Shown here in pieces: positions 15,816-24,511 of a stretch of 64,000 nt of DNA. The DNA is from Methanorbis furvi (GTDB lineage Archaea; Halobacteriota; Methanomicrobia; Methanomicrobiales; Methanocorpusculaceae): NCBI RefSeq assembly GCF_032714615.1, contig NZ_JAWDKA010000003.1, positions 1 to 64,000 on the forward strand, given 5' to 3'. Within the stretch, counting starts at the first letter, position 1. Each line of letters begins with the position of its first letter. The notes beneath the pieces were generated by a model that was given only the letters and a program-made list of their open reading frames with translations, was not told the DNA's origin and did no database searches. The position numbers and the translations under genes are program-made.

Positions 15816-17873
15816 GTGGACGCACAATCAGAACTTATTATGTCGGTGGTGGTAGTACTCGCGTGCGCCATCGCCGTTCTTTTCGTAGGCAGACGCCTGC
15901 GTATGCCGTTTATTATCGGCTACTTCATTACCGGTATCATCGTAGGTCCTGCAGGCCTTGGTCTGGTCACCGAAGAACAGGTATCACTCTTAGCCGAACT
16001 TGGTGTCATCCTCCTGATGTTCACCATCGGTCTTGAGATGTCATTGAAGAGTCTGCTCTCAATGAAAAAGATCGTACTGGTAGGAGGTACCCTCCAGCTG
16101 GTGCTCACCACGGCAGCCGTCTGGGCCGTCATGGTCGCGGTCGGATTTGACTCGAACGTCGCAATTTTCATAGGATTCTTAGTTGCGCACTCATCAACCG
16201 CCGTCATCATGAACCTGTACCAGAACAGCGGCGAGGTTGACACAAAGCATGGGAGAATTGCGCTTGGCCTGCTTATCTTCCAAGACTTAAACGTCATTCC
16301 CATGATGCTCATGGTCCCCATCCTTGCCGGAACCTCAGAAACCGATCTGGTTGGATCCCTTCTGAACTTCGGTATGGGTATGGTTATCCTTGCAATCGTT
16401 CTCGTTGGAGCCATATTCCTTGTACCAAAATTCCTGACAAGAGTTGCCTTAACCCGGAGCAAGGAACTCTTCATCATCTCAATCGTTGCCATCTGTTTCG
16501 GTATCGCCTGGCTGATGTCCTTAAACGGTGTCTCTCTTGCGCTTGGTGCGTTCCTCGCAGGAATTGCAATCTCTGAATCCGATTACAGCCACGAAGTCAT
16601 CGGACAGATTCTGCCGTTCCGTGATCTTTTGACAAGTTTCTTCTTTGTCTCAATTGGTATGATGCTGAATTTGCAGTACGTCATGGAACACCTTCTGTTA
16701 ATCATTGTACTTGCGGTTGTTCTGATGTTTGGAAAAACACTCATCAACATCGTGAGTGTGAGAGCGATTGGTATAACGGGAGCTGCTGCGATCCTCTCGG
16801 CAATCGGCCTGTCGCAGATTGGTGAGTTCTCATTCATTTTGGGATCCACCGGTCTGTCGTCAGGCATTCTGACGCAGGATGTTTATCAGGTATTCCTTGC
16901 GATTACTATTGTAACCATGGCGATTACGCCGTTTGCGGTGAATGCAGGTCCGGCGATTGCAAAAAGGCTGGTCAAGCCAAAGGTGCCGGGCGGAAACATC
17001 TTCGAAGAGGAGGGAGAGGGGGACAACTGCGAGATCAAACCCAAAGAGCATGTGATTGTGGTGGGATACGGTCTTGCGGGACAGTACGTATCGAAGGCAC
17101 TGAAGCGGGTGGAGATCCCCTACCTCATTCTTGAACTGAATGCGGAGACTGTGAACCGCGAGAAGAAACGCGGTGAACGAATCGTTTACGGCGACGCAAC
17201 GCGTGACTCGATCCTTGAGTACGCCGGAGTGATGAAGGCACGTTCCATTGTGATCACGATTCCTGACATGGAAGCAATCAAAGCGATTGTTACAACCGTT
17301 CGCAGGATGAATCCGCACATCAACATCATCACAAGATCCAGATTTATCTCCGAGACCCAGGAGCTGTACCGGCTTGGTGCTGATGAAGTGATTGTGGATG
17401 AACGTGAGGCGGCTCTGCAGATTTTCCGCAGAATTCTTGCAAACGAGCAGGTTCCGCAGCAGGATCAGGATTTGTATGTGAAGCAGATCAGAAATGATCT
17501 TTATGATCAGTATATTGATGTGGGATCGCATGGCGATAAGACGGAGAAGTCCGGCAGCTGGTTTGATGCGATTCATCTGCGGGCGATAAGGACTGAGGAG
17601 AAGGATTCGATGAACCGTAACTCAATTGAGCAGATCAGGGTTGGAGACAACTGTGATGTTGCCGGAAAAAGGTTGTCTGATGTTCACCTGCGGGCAGACC
17701 ACGGTATATCGGTTATTGCTGTGCGGCGCGGCGAGGACAGTAATGATGCTGTTGTTGCGCCTGACGGAAATACAGTACTTGAGGCAGGCGACACGGCGGT
17801 TGTTATCGGGGACCGGAAGGCAATTACGGACATTCTTCCGCTGTTTACTGAGAAGACAGAAAAGGAGGAGTAA
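15816..17873 (+). CDS. CPA2-family cation:proton antiporter with TrkA domains
   Basis: A 685-residue membrane protein. The GTG start at 15816 is fixed by a strong GGAGG about 8 nt upstream. Residues 1-380 hold about 12 membrane helices of the Na+/H+ exchanger (KefB/CPA2) type, with family motifs FTIGLEMSLKSL, GRIALGLLIFQDLNVIP and FFFVSIGMM. A TrkA-N Rossmann domain follows (HVIVVGYGLAGQYVSKAL, about 409-426), ending near 530. A TrkA-C ligand domain makes up the last 80 residues. It probably moves K+ or Na+ against protons under nucleotide control. The gene is single. A perfect 9-bp hairpin follows the stop. Confidence 0.92.
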   Translation: MDAQSELIMSVVVVLACAIAVLFVGRRLRMPFIIGYFITGIIVGPAGLGLVTEEQVSLLAELGVILLMFTIGLEMSLKSLLSMKKIVLVGGTLQLVLTTAAVWAVMVAVGFDSNVAIFIGFLVAHSSTAVIMNLYQNSGEVDTKHGRIALGLLIFQDLNVIPMMLMVPILAGTSETDLVGSLLNFGMGMVILAIVLVGAIFLVPKFLTRVALTRSKELFIISIVAICFGIAWLMSLNGVSLALGAFLAGIAISESDYSHEVIGQILPFRDLLTSFFFVSIGMMLNLQYVMEHLLLIIVLAVVLMFGKTLINIVSVRAIGITGAAAILSAIGLSQIGEFSFILGSTGLSSGILTQDVYQVFLAITIVTMAITPFAVNAGPAIAKRLVKPKVPGGNIFEEEGEGDNCEIKPKEHVIVVGYGLAGQYVSKALKRVEIPYLILELNAETVNREKKRGERIVYGDATRDSILEYAGVMKARSIVITIPDMEAIKAIVTTVRRMNPHINIITRSRFISETQELYRLGADEVIVDEREAALQIFRRILANEQVPQQDQDLYVKQIRNDLYDQYIDVGSHGDKTEKSGSWFDAIHLRAIRTEEKDSMNRNSIEQIRVGDNCDVAGKRLSDVHLRADHGISVIAVRRGEDSNDAVVAPDGNTVLEAGDTAVVIGDRKAITDILPLFTEKTEKEE

Positions 17874-17884
17874 CAATTTTTTTG

Positions 17885-17910
17885 CTGCGGACGGGTGTGG
17901 ACGTCCGCAG
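17885..17910 (+). terminator. Hairpin after the antiporter gene
   Basis: ctgcggacg pairs perfectly with cgtccgcag around an 8-nt loop, 11 nt after the stop codon. T-rich sequence on both sides (acaattttttt and tgtattttttg) fits archaeal termination. Confidence 0.5.
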
Positions 17911-18899
17911 GCAGTATTGTATTTTTTGATTCAGACTGCTTTTGAATGGTGTGTGGTGGTTTTTGCAGTCCGAATTATTGGAGAGTATGAGTGTTTGGAT
18001 TGGCCGGGCATGTGGTGGTAACATTACTCTGATTCTTGTGCTGTCAGACCGGCATCTGGATTGAAACTGTTGGGTTCTTTTTTACTGGAGACTTTTTACA
18101 TCACCATCCTTTTGGTTTTTTAGGGGACAACTCCTTCAGAGTTGATTACTAGTAGTAAGTCATGATAATATATAAGGTTTCCCGAGAATTATCATTATCA
18201 GTTTCAGAACTCTGAGAGAGCATTCGCTGGAGGAGATGTGAGATGTGAGATCAAATAGGAAAAATATGAGAAAATTCTGCATGAATTTGTGCGAGTACGG
18301 CGCTGAGCGAACTCTGTTCTGAAAAGAGGCATCCTTTACCGATGGTGATGGTGAATTGTTTCGCGTTCGGCGTGATATCCATGCATTCATCTGTAAAAAA
18401 ATTATTTTGGGCTATTGTTCTACGCCTCATTACAATTCTAAACACGAACCACACGAAAAACACAAAATGAGAACAATGACGCAAGCGGTGCTGTAGAGTG
18501 GTTTTTGCTGCAACGCATTTGGATCTCACAAGCGGTTGAATCTGAATCAAAGCAGAGGTTTCGTGTTTTTCGTACTGTTTCGTGTTTCAAAATATTCAAA
18601 TGTTCACGGCATCACAATTTTTTTCCTGTGCAAAACTTTTCGGACAGTATCGTAAAAAAAGCCCAACACTACCCCAATCACCGAGAAAATATTTTGATCA
18701 GAACACCGTTACAGACACAAAAACATCAACAAAAATGAGTACCAACCCAAATTGCAAAGAAAAACACACAAGCAATAAACCCCATATTGATATACGTAAA
18801 AACCATTGCCAACAAAAACAGCGTCGACGCATCAGCTCAACAAAGCCAAGGAAAAAACCTGCAAAACATATAACTGAAAAAACCAATACTACTCAAACA
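17911..18899. other. Long spacer with a repeat and an orphan TATA element
   Basis: Nearly 1 kb without a convincing gene. A TATA-like aatatataagg (about 18168-18178) follows a 6-bp hairpin (caactc / gagttg), and could drive a short RNA; the only frame below it is 18 codons at 18266. An inverted repeat pairs aacacgaaccacacgaaa (18441-18458) with tttcgtactgtttcgtgtt (18569-18587), in the same iterated-word style as the other intergenic families. From 18735 the frame of the next gene is open, but the residues are low-complexity (Lys, Thr, Asn, His). Confidence 0.45.
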
Positions 18900-19970
18900 A
18901 TGACTCCGTCAAACGAGACTCAGGGAAAAAAATCACCCTACATTGACGAAACGTTTCAGCAACGGATTCGCCCATACATATCCATACTGAATGACAAAGA
19001 AGCAGAAGAGTACTTCAAAGAAACTGAAGAAGCGGTCGAACAACTGGTAGAGCTTGGAAAAGATCCAAAAGAAGCCCTCCAGATCATGGAAAACATCGGC
19101 CTCTATCTCTCGGCAAACTCCGGCAAAAACTTCACCGCCGACTATCAGAAAATATCACTCTCGAACGATCGTGAACTCTGGTCCATACAACTGCCGGGCG
19201 GAGGAAACGTCAACCTCTTCAGAACGCCGGAAGGAAACATGATCCTCGACACCGGATACGGCTGCTGTTATCATGACGTCGAAACCATGCTGAAAACTCT
19301 CGGCGTCGAAGGGTTTGCCGACGTCAAAAAAGTCGTCTGCACTCACGCCGACGCAGACCACTGCGGAGCCGCAGGATTTTTGCCGGTAAAACCAATCATG
19401 CACCCCGTAACAAAACAGATCCTTGACGCAGGAACACGGGGATTTGGATCCGACACAGATCACAAACAACTGGAACGCTCCTACACCACCACCATCAACA
19501 CCTTCTCCAAAATGAATGTCCCGGACTCTGTCGACCTCTGCAGCACCACACCCAAAGAGATGCACGGACTTTTCCCCGTGATCGATGAACTCGACTTCGG
19601 CGGCATGCACTTTGAGATCTGGGAAAGTCTGGGCGGCCACATCGCCGGACAAATTTTTCTCTACGAAAAAGACATTGGCCTCCTCTTCACCAGCGACGCA
19701 CTGATCAACTTTGCCACCATGACAAAAGAGCGCAGAGACTACTGCTCCATTGCAGACTATCTCGTCACCAGCGTCAACGTCAACAGCACAATCGCCAGAA
19801 CCGAACGCCATGAACTCATGCGCATCGCCAAAGAACTTGACGACGAGCTCAAGAGAAAAGGAAAAAAACTCCTGATCTGCTGCGGACACGGCGCAGTATC
19901 CATGCTTGACGACACAGGAAACATGGTTGCCGCAGGCGAAATACAACACTATGCCGCAGACGCCAAATGA
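18900..19970 (+). CDS. Metallo-beta-lactamase-fold hydrolase with HADADH metal motif
   Basis: About 356 residues from the ATG at 18900 (MTPSNETQGKK). An earlier ATG at 18735 would add 55 low-complexity residues and cannot be excluded. The first 80 residues are helical and acidic. The MBL core follows: NMILDTGYGCCYHD, the metal motif THADADHCGAAG (family consensus HxHxDH, here with Asp at the second His), the third ligand in GGHIAGQIFLY, an aspartate in LFTSDALI, and CCGHGAV near the end. The Asp variant is known in some MBL proteins and need not abolish metal binding. Substrate unknown; hydrolysis of a small molecule is the default inference. Confidence 0.8.
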   Translation: MTPSNETQGKKSPYIDETFQQRIRPYISILNDKEAEEYFKETEEAVEQLVELGKDPKEALQIMENIGLYLSANSGKNFTADYQKISLSNDRELWSIQLPGGGNVNLFRTPEGNMILDTGYGCCYHDVETMLKTLGVEGFADVKKVVCTHADADHCGAAGFLPVKPIMHPVTKQILDAGTRGFGSDTDHKQLERSYTTTINTFSKMNVPDSVDLCSTTPKEMHGLFPVIDELDFGGMHFEIWESLGGHIAGQIFLYEKDIGLLFTSDALINFATMTKERRDYCSIADYLVTSVNVNSTIARTERHELMRIAKELDDELKRKGKKLLICCGHGAVSMLDDTGNMVAAGEIQHYAADAK

Positions 19971-20091
19971 ACTGACCCGCAGTTTATTTCCGGCACCATT
20001 TTTTTGGCTTTGATCGTGAACTCGTTTATTGGCAACTAACGTTCGTTGTTCCTCCGCCCACGACTCGCATGCCTTCGGCCTGCTCACTGTT

Positions 20092-20245
20092 TCGCAGGAA
20101 AAAACGGAACACGTGGAAAAAACATCACGGAGCAGACGAAAACATCACAGAATACGAAAACAATTCATTTCCGTGATGTTCACGTCTGCTCCGTGATGTT
20201 TTTTTCGGTGAAACTCCGTGTGTTCCGTTTTTCCGTGGGCGGAGC
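20092..20245. repeat. Family B intergenic inverted repeat, copy 2
   Basis: Left arm cggaacacgtgg then catcacggagcagacg; right arm cacgtctgctccgtgatg then gtgttccgtttttccgtgg. Just upstream (20065-20095) is the shared module cgcatgccttcggcctgctcac, which in other spacers belongs to family A. Confidence 0.8.
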
Positions 20246-20327
20246 TGACCATCATTTTTTTCCTGAACCCCTGCCTGCCGGAACCGGCATCCCTAAGTAG
20301 ACTTATGGAAAACATCTAACCAGCAAC

Positions 20328-21011
20328 ATGCAGAAACCCCTCCTTGAACCTGCCTACTCTGCCGTCCTTTTCGACATGGACAACACACTTTTCGACTTCG
20401 TTGCCGCAATGAAACGAGGAGCCGCAGCTGCCGCGGACACCGTGGGCTTTGGAACAGGAGACCAGCTCTTCTCCTACTACCTCCGCTGGAAATATCACAT
20501 CGAAGACCATGCAAACCTCCAGGACTTCATGATGGACAACCAGAGATTCAGCGTGGACGGATACCTTGCCGCAGTCAAAGCATTTGAAGACGCAAAGTTC
20601 ACCGGCCTTGCACCCTACCCGGGAATCCCCGACCTTCTCTCAGGACTCAAACAAAAAGGATACCGGCTCGGCATCGTAACCGACGCGTATGAGTATGCCG
20701 CAGTCGAGCGGCTGAAACACACCGGTCTTGACGCCTACTTCGACGTCGTCGTTGCATATGATCTCACCGGCTACAAAAAACCGCATCACGCACCGTTTGA
20801 GTACGCCATGAGTCTGCTTGACACCATGCCGCACGAGACCATCTATGTCGGCGACTCAATCCGTCGCGACATCGAACCTGCCAAAGCACTCGGACTTGCC
20901 GCAGTCTACGCAGCCTACGGTGACCGAAACTTCTACGAACCAAACCGGACCTGTCCGCCACGAGTAATTGTGGCAGAGAGTCCTGAAGATATTGGAAAAA
21001 TACTTCTCTAA
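20328..21011 (+). CDS. HAD-superfamily hydrolase (phosphatase type)
   Basis: A 227-residue cytoplasmic enzyme of the HAD class, subfamily I (helical cap). Motif I is FDMDNTLFD (catalytic Asp near residue 15), motif II is IVTDAYE, the motif III lysine lies in GYKKPHHAPFEY, and motif IV is GDSIRRDIEPAK. The cap at about 20-90 is helical. Length matches the archaeal phosphoglycolate-phosphatase-like / TIGR02253 proteins. The natural substrate cannot be read from sequence. It ends 6 nt before the convergent regulator gene. Confidence 0.87.
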   Translation: MQKPLLEPAYSAVLFDMDNTLFDFVAAMKRGAAAAADTVGFGTGDQLFSYYLRWKYHIEDHANLQDFMMDNQRFSVDGYLAAVKAFEDAKFTGLAPYPGIPDLLSGLKQKGYRLGIVTDAYEYAAVERLKHTGLDAYFDVVVAYDLTGYKKPHHAPFEYAMSLLDTMPHETIYVGDSIRRDIEPAKALGLAAVYAAYGDRNFYEPNRTCPPRVIVAESPEDIGKILL

Positions 21012-21017
21012 AAAAGA

Positions 21018-21740
21018 TTAGTCATCCTGGGGCACATCGCCGCGGGAGATAACCTGTGCAAACATCTGGCCAAGACAGGTCAAACGGATCGCAATATTTC
21101 TGCCGTACTTAGTCTTCACAATGAATCCGCCGGACTCAAGCTTTGAGAGATGGTGAGACAGTCTGCTCCTCTCGCTGCGGAACCGCTTTGAATTCTTGTC
21201 GATCTCCGGAAACATCAGATAAATCAGCGAATCGAGCGACTCCACACCATCGCCGATACGGGAAATTAACAACTGCTGCTCTGCACCGGGATAGCCGATC
21301 GGCAGAACCGGAATCTCAACAATCTCCAGCGCTCCAACAAGCGTACCATCGTCGCTGTAGTTTGGCAGAGCCGAGACCACACGTGCTCTGCTCATGCTTG
21401 CGGCAATGTATGCACTCATCGAAAGCGGCTGAAGAGCAGAAGCGACGTTGAGTAAAACATCGTTGCCGAGCGTGCGCTCACTGTTGATGATCGAAAGGAT
21501 CTGATTTGCAGCCTCCATGACTGACGACTTGTTCACTTCCACCACGGAGACCGGCCAAAAGATTCCAAGATCGCGGGACAGGGATTTTGCAGTTTTTTGT
21601 ACAAGAGCTTCTCCGGAGAACTTGGGATCATTCCCAGTCACCAGAACGATGCGGGAAAATCCCACTTCGCGAAGAAGAGCGATGGATCCCATGAGGAAAT
21701 CCCGCTCGGGTCCGACAAATACTACATGTGTTGTTGGCAT
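21018..21740 (-). CDS. HFX_2341-type regulator: CARF-like domain plus winged helix
   Basis: A 240-residue protein. The N-terminal half (MPTTHVVFVGPERDFLMGSI, then VTGNDPKFSGEA and NDVLLNVASALQPLSMSAYI) is a Rossmann-like sensor of the HFX_2341/DUF6293 family, related to CARF domains. The C-terminal half is a winged helix with SERSRLSHHLSKLESGGFI and RLTCLGQMF. In CRISPR loci such Csa3-like proteins bind cyclic oligonucleotides, but there is no CRISPR array or cas gene in this window, so this is an orphan with an unknown ligand. It may regulate itself or the neighbouring acyl-CoA synthetase; no operator was found. Confidence 0.75.
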   Translation of the reverse strand: MPTTHVVFVGPERDFLMGSIALLREVGFSRIVLVTGNDPKFSGEALVQKTAKSLSRDLGIFWPVSVVEVNKSSVMEAANQILSIINSERTLGNDVLLNVASALQPLSMSAYIAASMSRARVVSALPNYSDDGTLVGALEIVEIPVLPIGYPGAEQQLLISRIGDGVESLDSLIYLMFPEIDKNSKRFRSERSRLSHHLSKLESGGFIVKTKYGRNIAIRLTCLGQMFAQVISRGDVPQDD

Positions 21741-21850
21741 TTTTTGTTCCAGTTCATATTAGAATTGATTATTATATTATGTTGTTGGATGCAATCCATT
21801 TACGCAAAATTCATCAGAACAGGGATTAATTCGAAAAAAAAGGAAGTGAG

Positions 21851-23548
21851 TTATGCAGTTTTGATTTTTGCAACTTCTTCGAGGCCGAGTTCAGCGATGG
21901 AAACCTTCTGCATTTCGCCTTTTTGAATTTTTCCGGTGACCGTCATCGGGAACGAGTCAACGAACTTGTAGTATCGGGGAATTTTCTGGCGGGCGATGCG
22001 TCCGGTGCAGTAATCACGAATCTCGTCTTCGGTAAGCGTCTGGCCAGGCTCGACCTTGACCCATGCCATCAGCTCTTCGCCGTATTTTTCGTCAGGAACA
22101 CCGATGACGTAAACATCAGAGATCTTTTTGTGCAGGTGCAGGAACTCTTCGATCTCACGCGGGTACAGATTTTCTCCGCCGCGGATTACCATCTCCTTTA
22201 ACCGGCCGACCATCTTGACATAGCCTTCTTCATCCATCGTTCCAAGATCGCCTGAGTGCAGCCATCCGTTGCGGTCGATCACCTGTGCGGTGGCGGAAGG
22301 ATTGTTGTAGTAGCACTTCATTTTCATGTAGCCGCGGGCACAGATTTCACCGGTCTCGCCGAGTGGTACGATGCGTCCGGTTTTCGGGTCCTTGATGATG
22401 AGTTCGGTGTGAGGGAAAACACGGCCGACGGTTGTGACACGCCGCTCGAGGCTGTCATCGGTGGTGGACATGGTGATTCCCGGGGATGTTTCGGTGAGAC
22501 CGTAGACGATGACGATCTCTTTCATGTTCATCTTGTCGCTGACCTCCCGCATCCGCTCGATCGGGCAGGGGGAACCTGCCATGATTCCGGTGCGGAGACT
22601 GGAGAAGTCATAGCGGGAGAAGTTCGGGTGCTCAAGTTCGGCGATGAACATGGTGGGAACGCCGTGCACGGCGGTGCATCGCTCGTCCTGTACTGCTTTC
22701 ATGACCGCTTCTGGGTCAAAGGAGGGAGAGGGAATCACCATGGTGGTGCCGTGCGTGACGCAGGCCATGTTGGAGAGGACCATGCCGAAGCAGTGGTAGA
22801 AGGGCACCGGAATGCAGAGTTTGTCTTTTTCGGTGAACTTCATGCCGTCGCCGATGATCATGCCGTTGTTCAGCACTGAGTGATGGGATAAGACGACGCC
22901 TTTTGGGTAGCCGGTGGTGCCGCTGGTGTACTGGATGTTTAAGGGGTCGTCAAACTCGACCGAGTCTTCACGGTCGGAGAGTTCCTGATCCGAGATCTGT
23001 CTGCCTGCTTCGAGCATTTCGCTCCATCGGTACATGCCGTTGTAAGGGATTTCGCCCATGAAGACGATGTTTCTGAGGTACGGGAACTTTTCTGATCTCA
23101 GTCTCCCCGGTTTTGATTCAAATGCTTCGGGGCATGCTTCGTAGAACATGCCGACGTAGTCTGAGGTCTTGAACCGTCCCTGTAAGATCAGGGTGTCAAC
23201 TTCAGACTGCTTTAAGGCGTACTCCAGTTCAAATGTCCGGTAAGCAGGGTTGATGTTGACCATGACGGCACCGATTTTTGCGGTGGCGTACTGAACGAGT
23301 ACCCACTCGGCATAGTTCATTGCCCAGATGGCAACACGCATGCCGTGTTCGACGCCAAGCATCATGAGCCCTTTGGCTACGTCATCAACAGCGCTTAGAA
23401 ACTCCGCCCATGTGTAACGAAGATTCTGTTCAACGGAGACGAGAGCGTCAGTGCTCGGGTACTTCGCTGCAGTGCTGTTCAGGATTTGTCCAACGGTTTG
23501 TCCAAGAAGTGGTTTCATGGACACGCCGCATGCGTAGCTTTCGACCAT
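21851..23548 (-). CDS. AMP-forming acyl-CoA synthetase
   Basis: A 565-residue ANL-superfamily enzyme that activates a fatty acid to acyl-CoA with ATP. The P-loop is YTSGTTGYPKG, the second motif is VYGLTETSP, the adenylate contact is LHSGDLGTMDEEGYVKMVGR, the hinge is KEMVIRGGENLYP, and the catalytic lysine lies in MTVTGKIQKGEM. Residues before the first motif match the FadD/medium-chain group rather than acetyl-CoA synthetase. The start may be the ATG at 23518 (MKPLLGQTVGQIL) rather than 23548; neither has a clear Shine-Dalgarno. A fatty-acid ligase is unexpected in a methanogen with isoprenoid lipids, so it may serve uptake, detoxification or branched acids (inference). Confidence 0.9.
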   Translation of the reverse strand: MVESYACGVSMKPLLGQTVGQILNSTAAKYPSTDALVSVEQNLRYTWAEFLSAVDDVAKGLMMLGVEHGMRVAIWAMNYAEWVLVQYATAKIGAVMVNINPAYRTFELEYALKQSEVDTLILQGRFKTSDYVGMFYEACPEAFESKPGRLRSEKFPYLRNIVFMGEIPYNGMYRWSEMLEAGRQISDQELSDREDSVEFDDPLNIQYTSGTTGYPKGVVLSHHSVLNNGMIIGDGMKFTEKDKLCIPVPFYHCFGMVLSNMACVTHGTTMVIPSPSFDPEAVMKAVQDERCTAVHGVPTMFIAELEHPNFSRYDFSSLRTGIMAGSPCPIERMREVSDKMNMKEIVIVYGLTETSPGITMSTTDDSLERRVTTVGRVFPHTELIIKDPKTGRIVPLGETGEICARGYMKMKCYYNNPSATAQVIDRNGWLHSGDLGTMDEEGYVKMVGRLKEMVIRGGENLYPREIEEFLHLHKKISDVYVIGVPDEKYGEELMAWVKVEPGQTLTEDEIRDYCTGRIARQKIPRYYKFVDSFPMTVTGKIQKGEMQKVSIAELGLEEVAKIKTA

Positions 23549-23842
23549 ATTCCATAAATGTTGGGACTTGAAATATAAAAAGAGTGGGCGGGGATCATAT
23601 ACACAAAATCATTTCTGCTTCGCAGCTCCGCCCACGGAACACACTGAACACACGGAAATTTCACGGAAAAAACATCACGGAGCAGACGTGAACAACACGG
23701 AAATAGATTTATTTTAATTAGGATAGGAGTTACGCGGTGTGATGTCAAGGAAAACTTATCTGTTTTTTTCTGAAAAATGTTGACTGGATTAGTGGTGGAT
23801 GGGTATGATGAGAAAAAACAACCGCAGATTCACGCAGATTCC

Positions 23843-23936
23843 AAATTTGCCAATCGCTGTTATCTTGCGTTCGGTCGGGACTCCGGCTAATCGCCTCCGT
23901 CCTTTTCGACCTCACTGGATAACAGCTGGCAAATTT
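23843..23936 (+). repeat. Family C 94-nt hairpin, copy C1-left
   Basis: Stem order: aaatttgcca/tggcaaattt (10 bp), bulge atc, gctgttatc/gataacagc (9 bp), internal loop, ggtcg/cgacc, ggac/gtcc, symmetric tcc/tcc loop, ggc/gcc, apical loop taatc. Pairing partners lie at 23843-23852 with 23927-23936, and 23856-23864 with 23918-23926. Confidence 0.85.
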
Positions 23937-24076
23937 TATCGGTTTTTTGTTGGAGTGGTAAATGCGGCTCTGTTTGGAAAAAAATCAATTACATATTCGT
24001 ATAGATGGCGTTTTCTGAAAAATGTGAGGGGAGAGGATGAGATAAATTATACTCATCACTCAACAAAAAACCGAAG

Positions 24077-24170
24077 AAATTTGCCAGCTGTTATCCAGTG
24101 AGGTCGAAAAGGACGGAGGCGATTAGCCGGAGTCCCGACCGAACGCAAGATAACAGCGATTGGCAAATTT
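24077..24170 (-). repeat. Family C 94-nt hairpin, copy C1-right
   Basis: Reverse-complement partner of C1-left with the same stems (gctgttatc/gataacagc, ggtcg/cgacc) and the same 3-nt bulge. Flanks match as well: caaccgcagattcacgcag on the left mirrors ctgcgtgaatctgcggttg here. Confidence 0.85.
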
Positions 24171-24511
24171 GGAATCTGCGTGAATCTGCGGTTGGTTTTT
24201 TCAAGTAAAACCCACTTACCACTCACCAGCCTACTTTTTTCCAGAAAAAAAGGAACTGAGATCTTTTTGCAATATCATATCGCGTAACTCCTATTTCTGT
24301 TGTTGTGCCATGAAAATATTTCGTCGCGATTTTTCAGAAAAATTCCCAAAACGAAACCAACGAAACATTTTGTGAGATCACAACAATTCATTTCCGTGTT
24401 GTTCACGTCTGCTCCGTGATGTTTTCTGTGAAAATTTCCGTGCGTTCCGATTTTCCGTGGGCGGAGCCGACGAAGCGGCAAACACGACGAAGCGAAAAAA
24501 AGTGAAAACGA

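Larger units (their letters stand above)
23625..24466. repeat. Nested inverted-repeat locus (families B, E, C)
   Basis: Symmetrical layers from outside in: family B arms (23625-23703 and 24391-24466, ctccgcccacgg ... catcacggagcagacgtgaac); family E arms (ggataggagttacgcggtgtg near 23721 and cgcgtaactcctattt near 24282); a weak tgaaaaatg layer; then the family C pair (23818-23951 and 24061-24198). The centre is about 110 nt. No coding frame is credible. The locus fills the spacer between the acyl-CoA synthetase and valS genes. Confidence 0.88.

Noticed and set aside
18735-18899. N-terminal extension of the MBL-fold gene
   Set aside because: Fifty-five residues of Lys/Thr/Asn/His-rich low complexity with no family motif; start placed at 18900, though this is not certain.
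21018-21740. Calling the CARF-like regulator Csa3
   Set aside because: No cas gene or array is in the window and the motifs fit the HFX_2341/DUF6293 group better.
23625-24466. Insertion sequence or MITE with terminal inverted repeats
   Set aside because: No transposase frame, no clear target-site duplication at the ends, and several nested arms rather than one terminal pair. Kept as a repeat locus, not called a mobile element.
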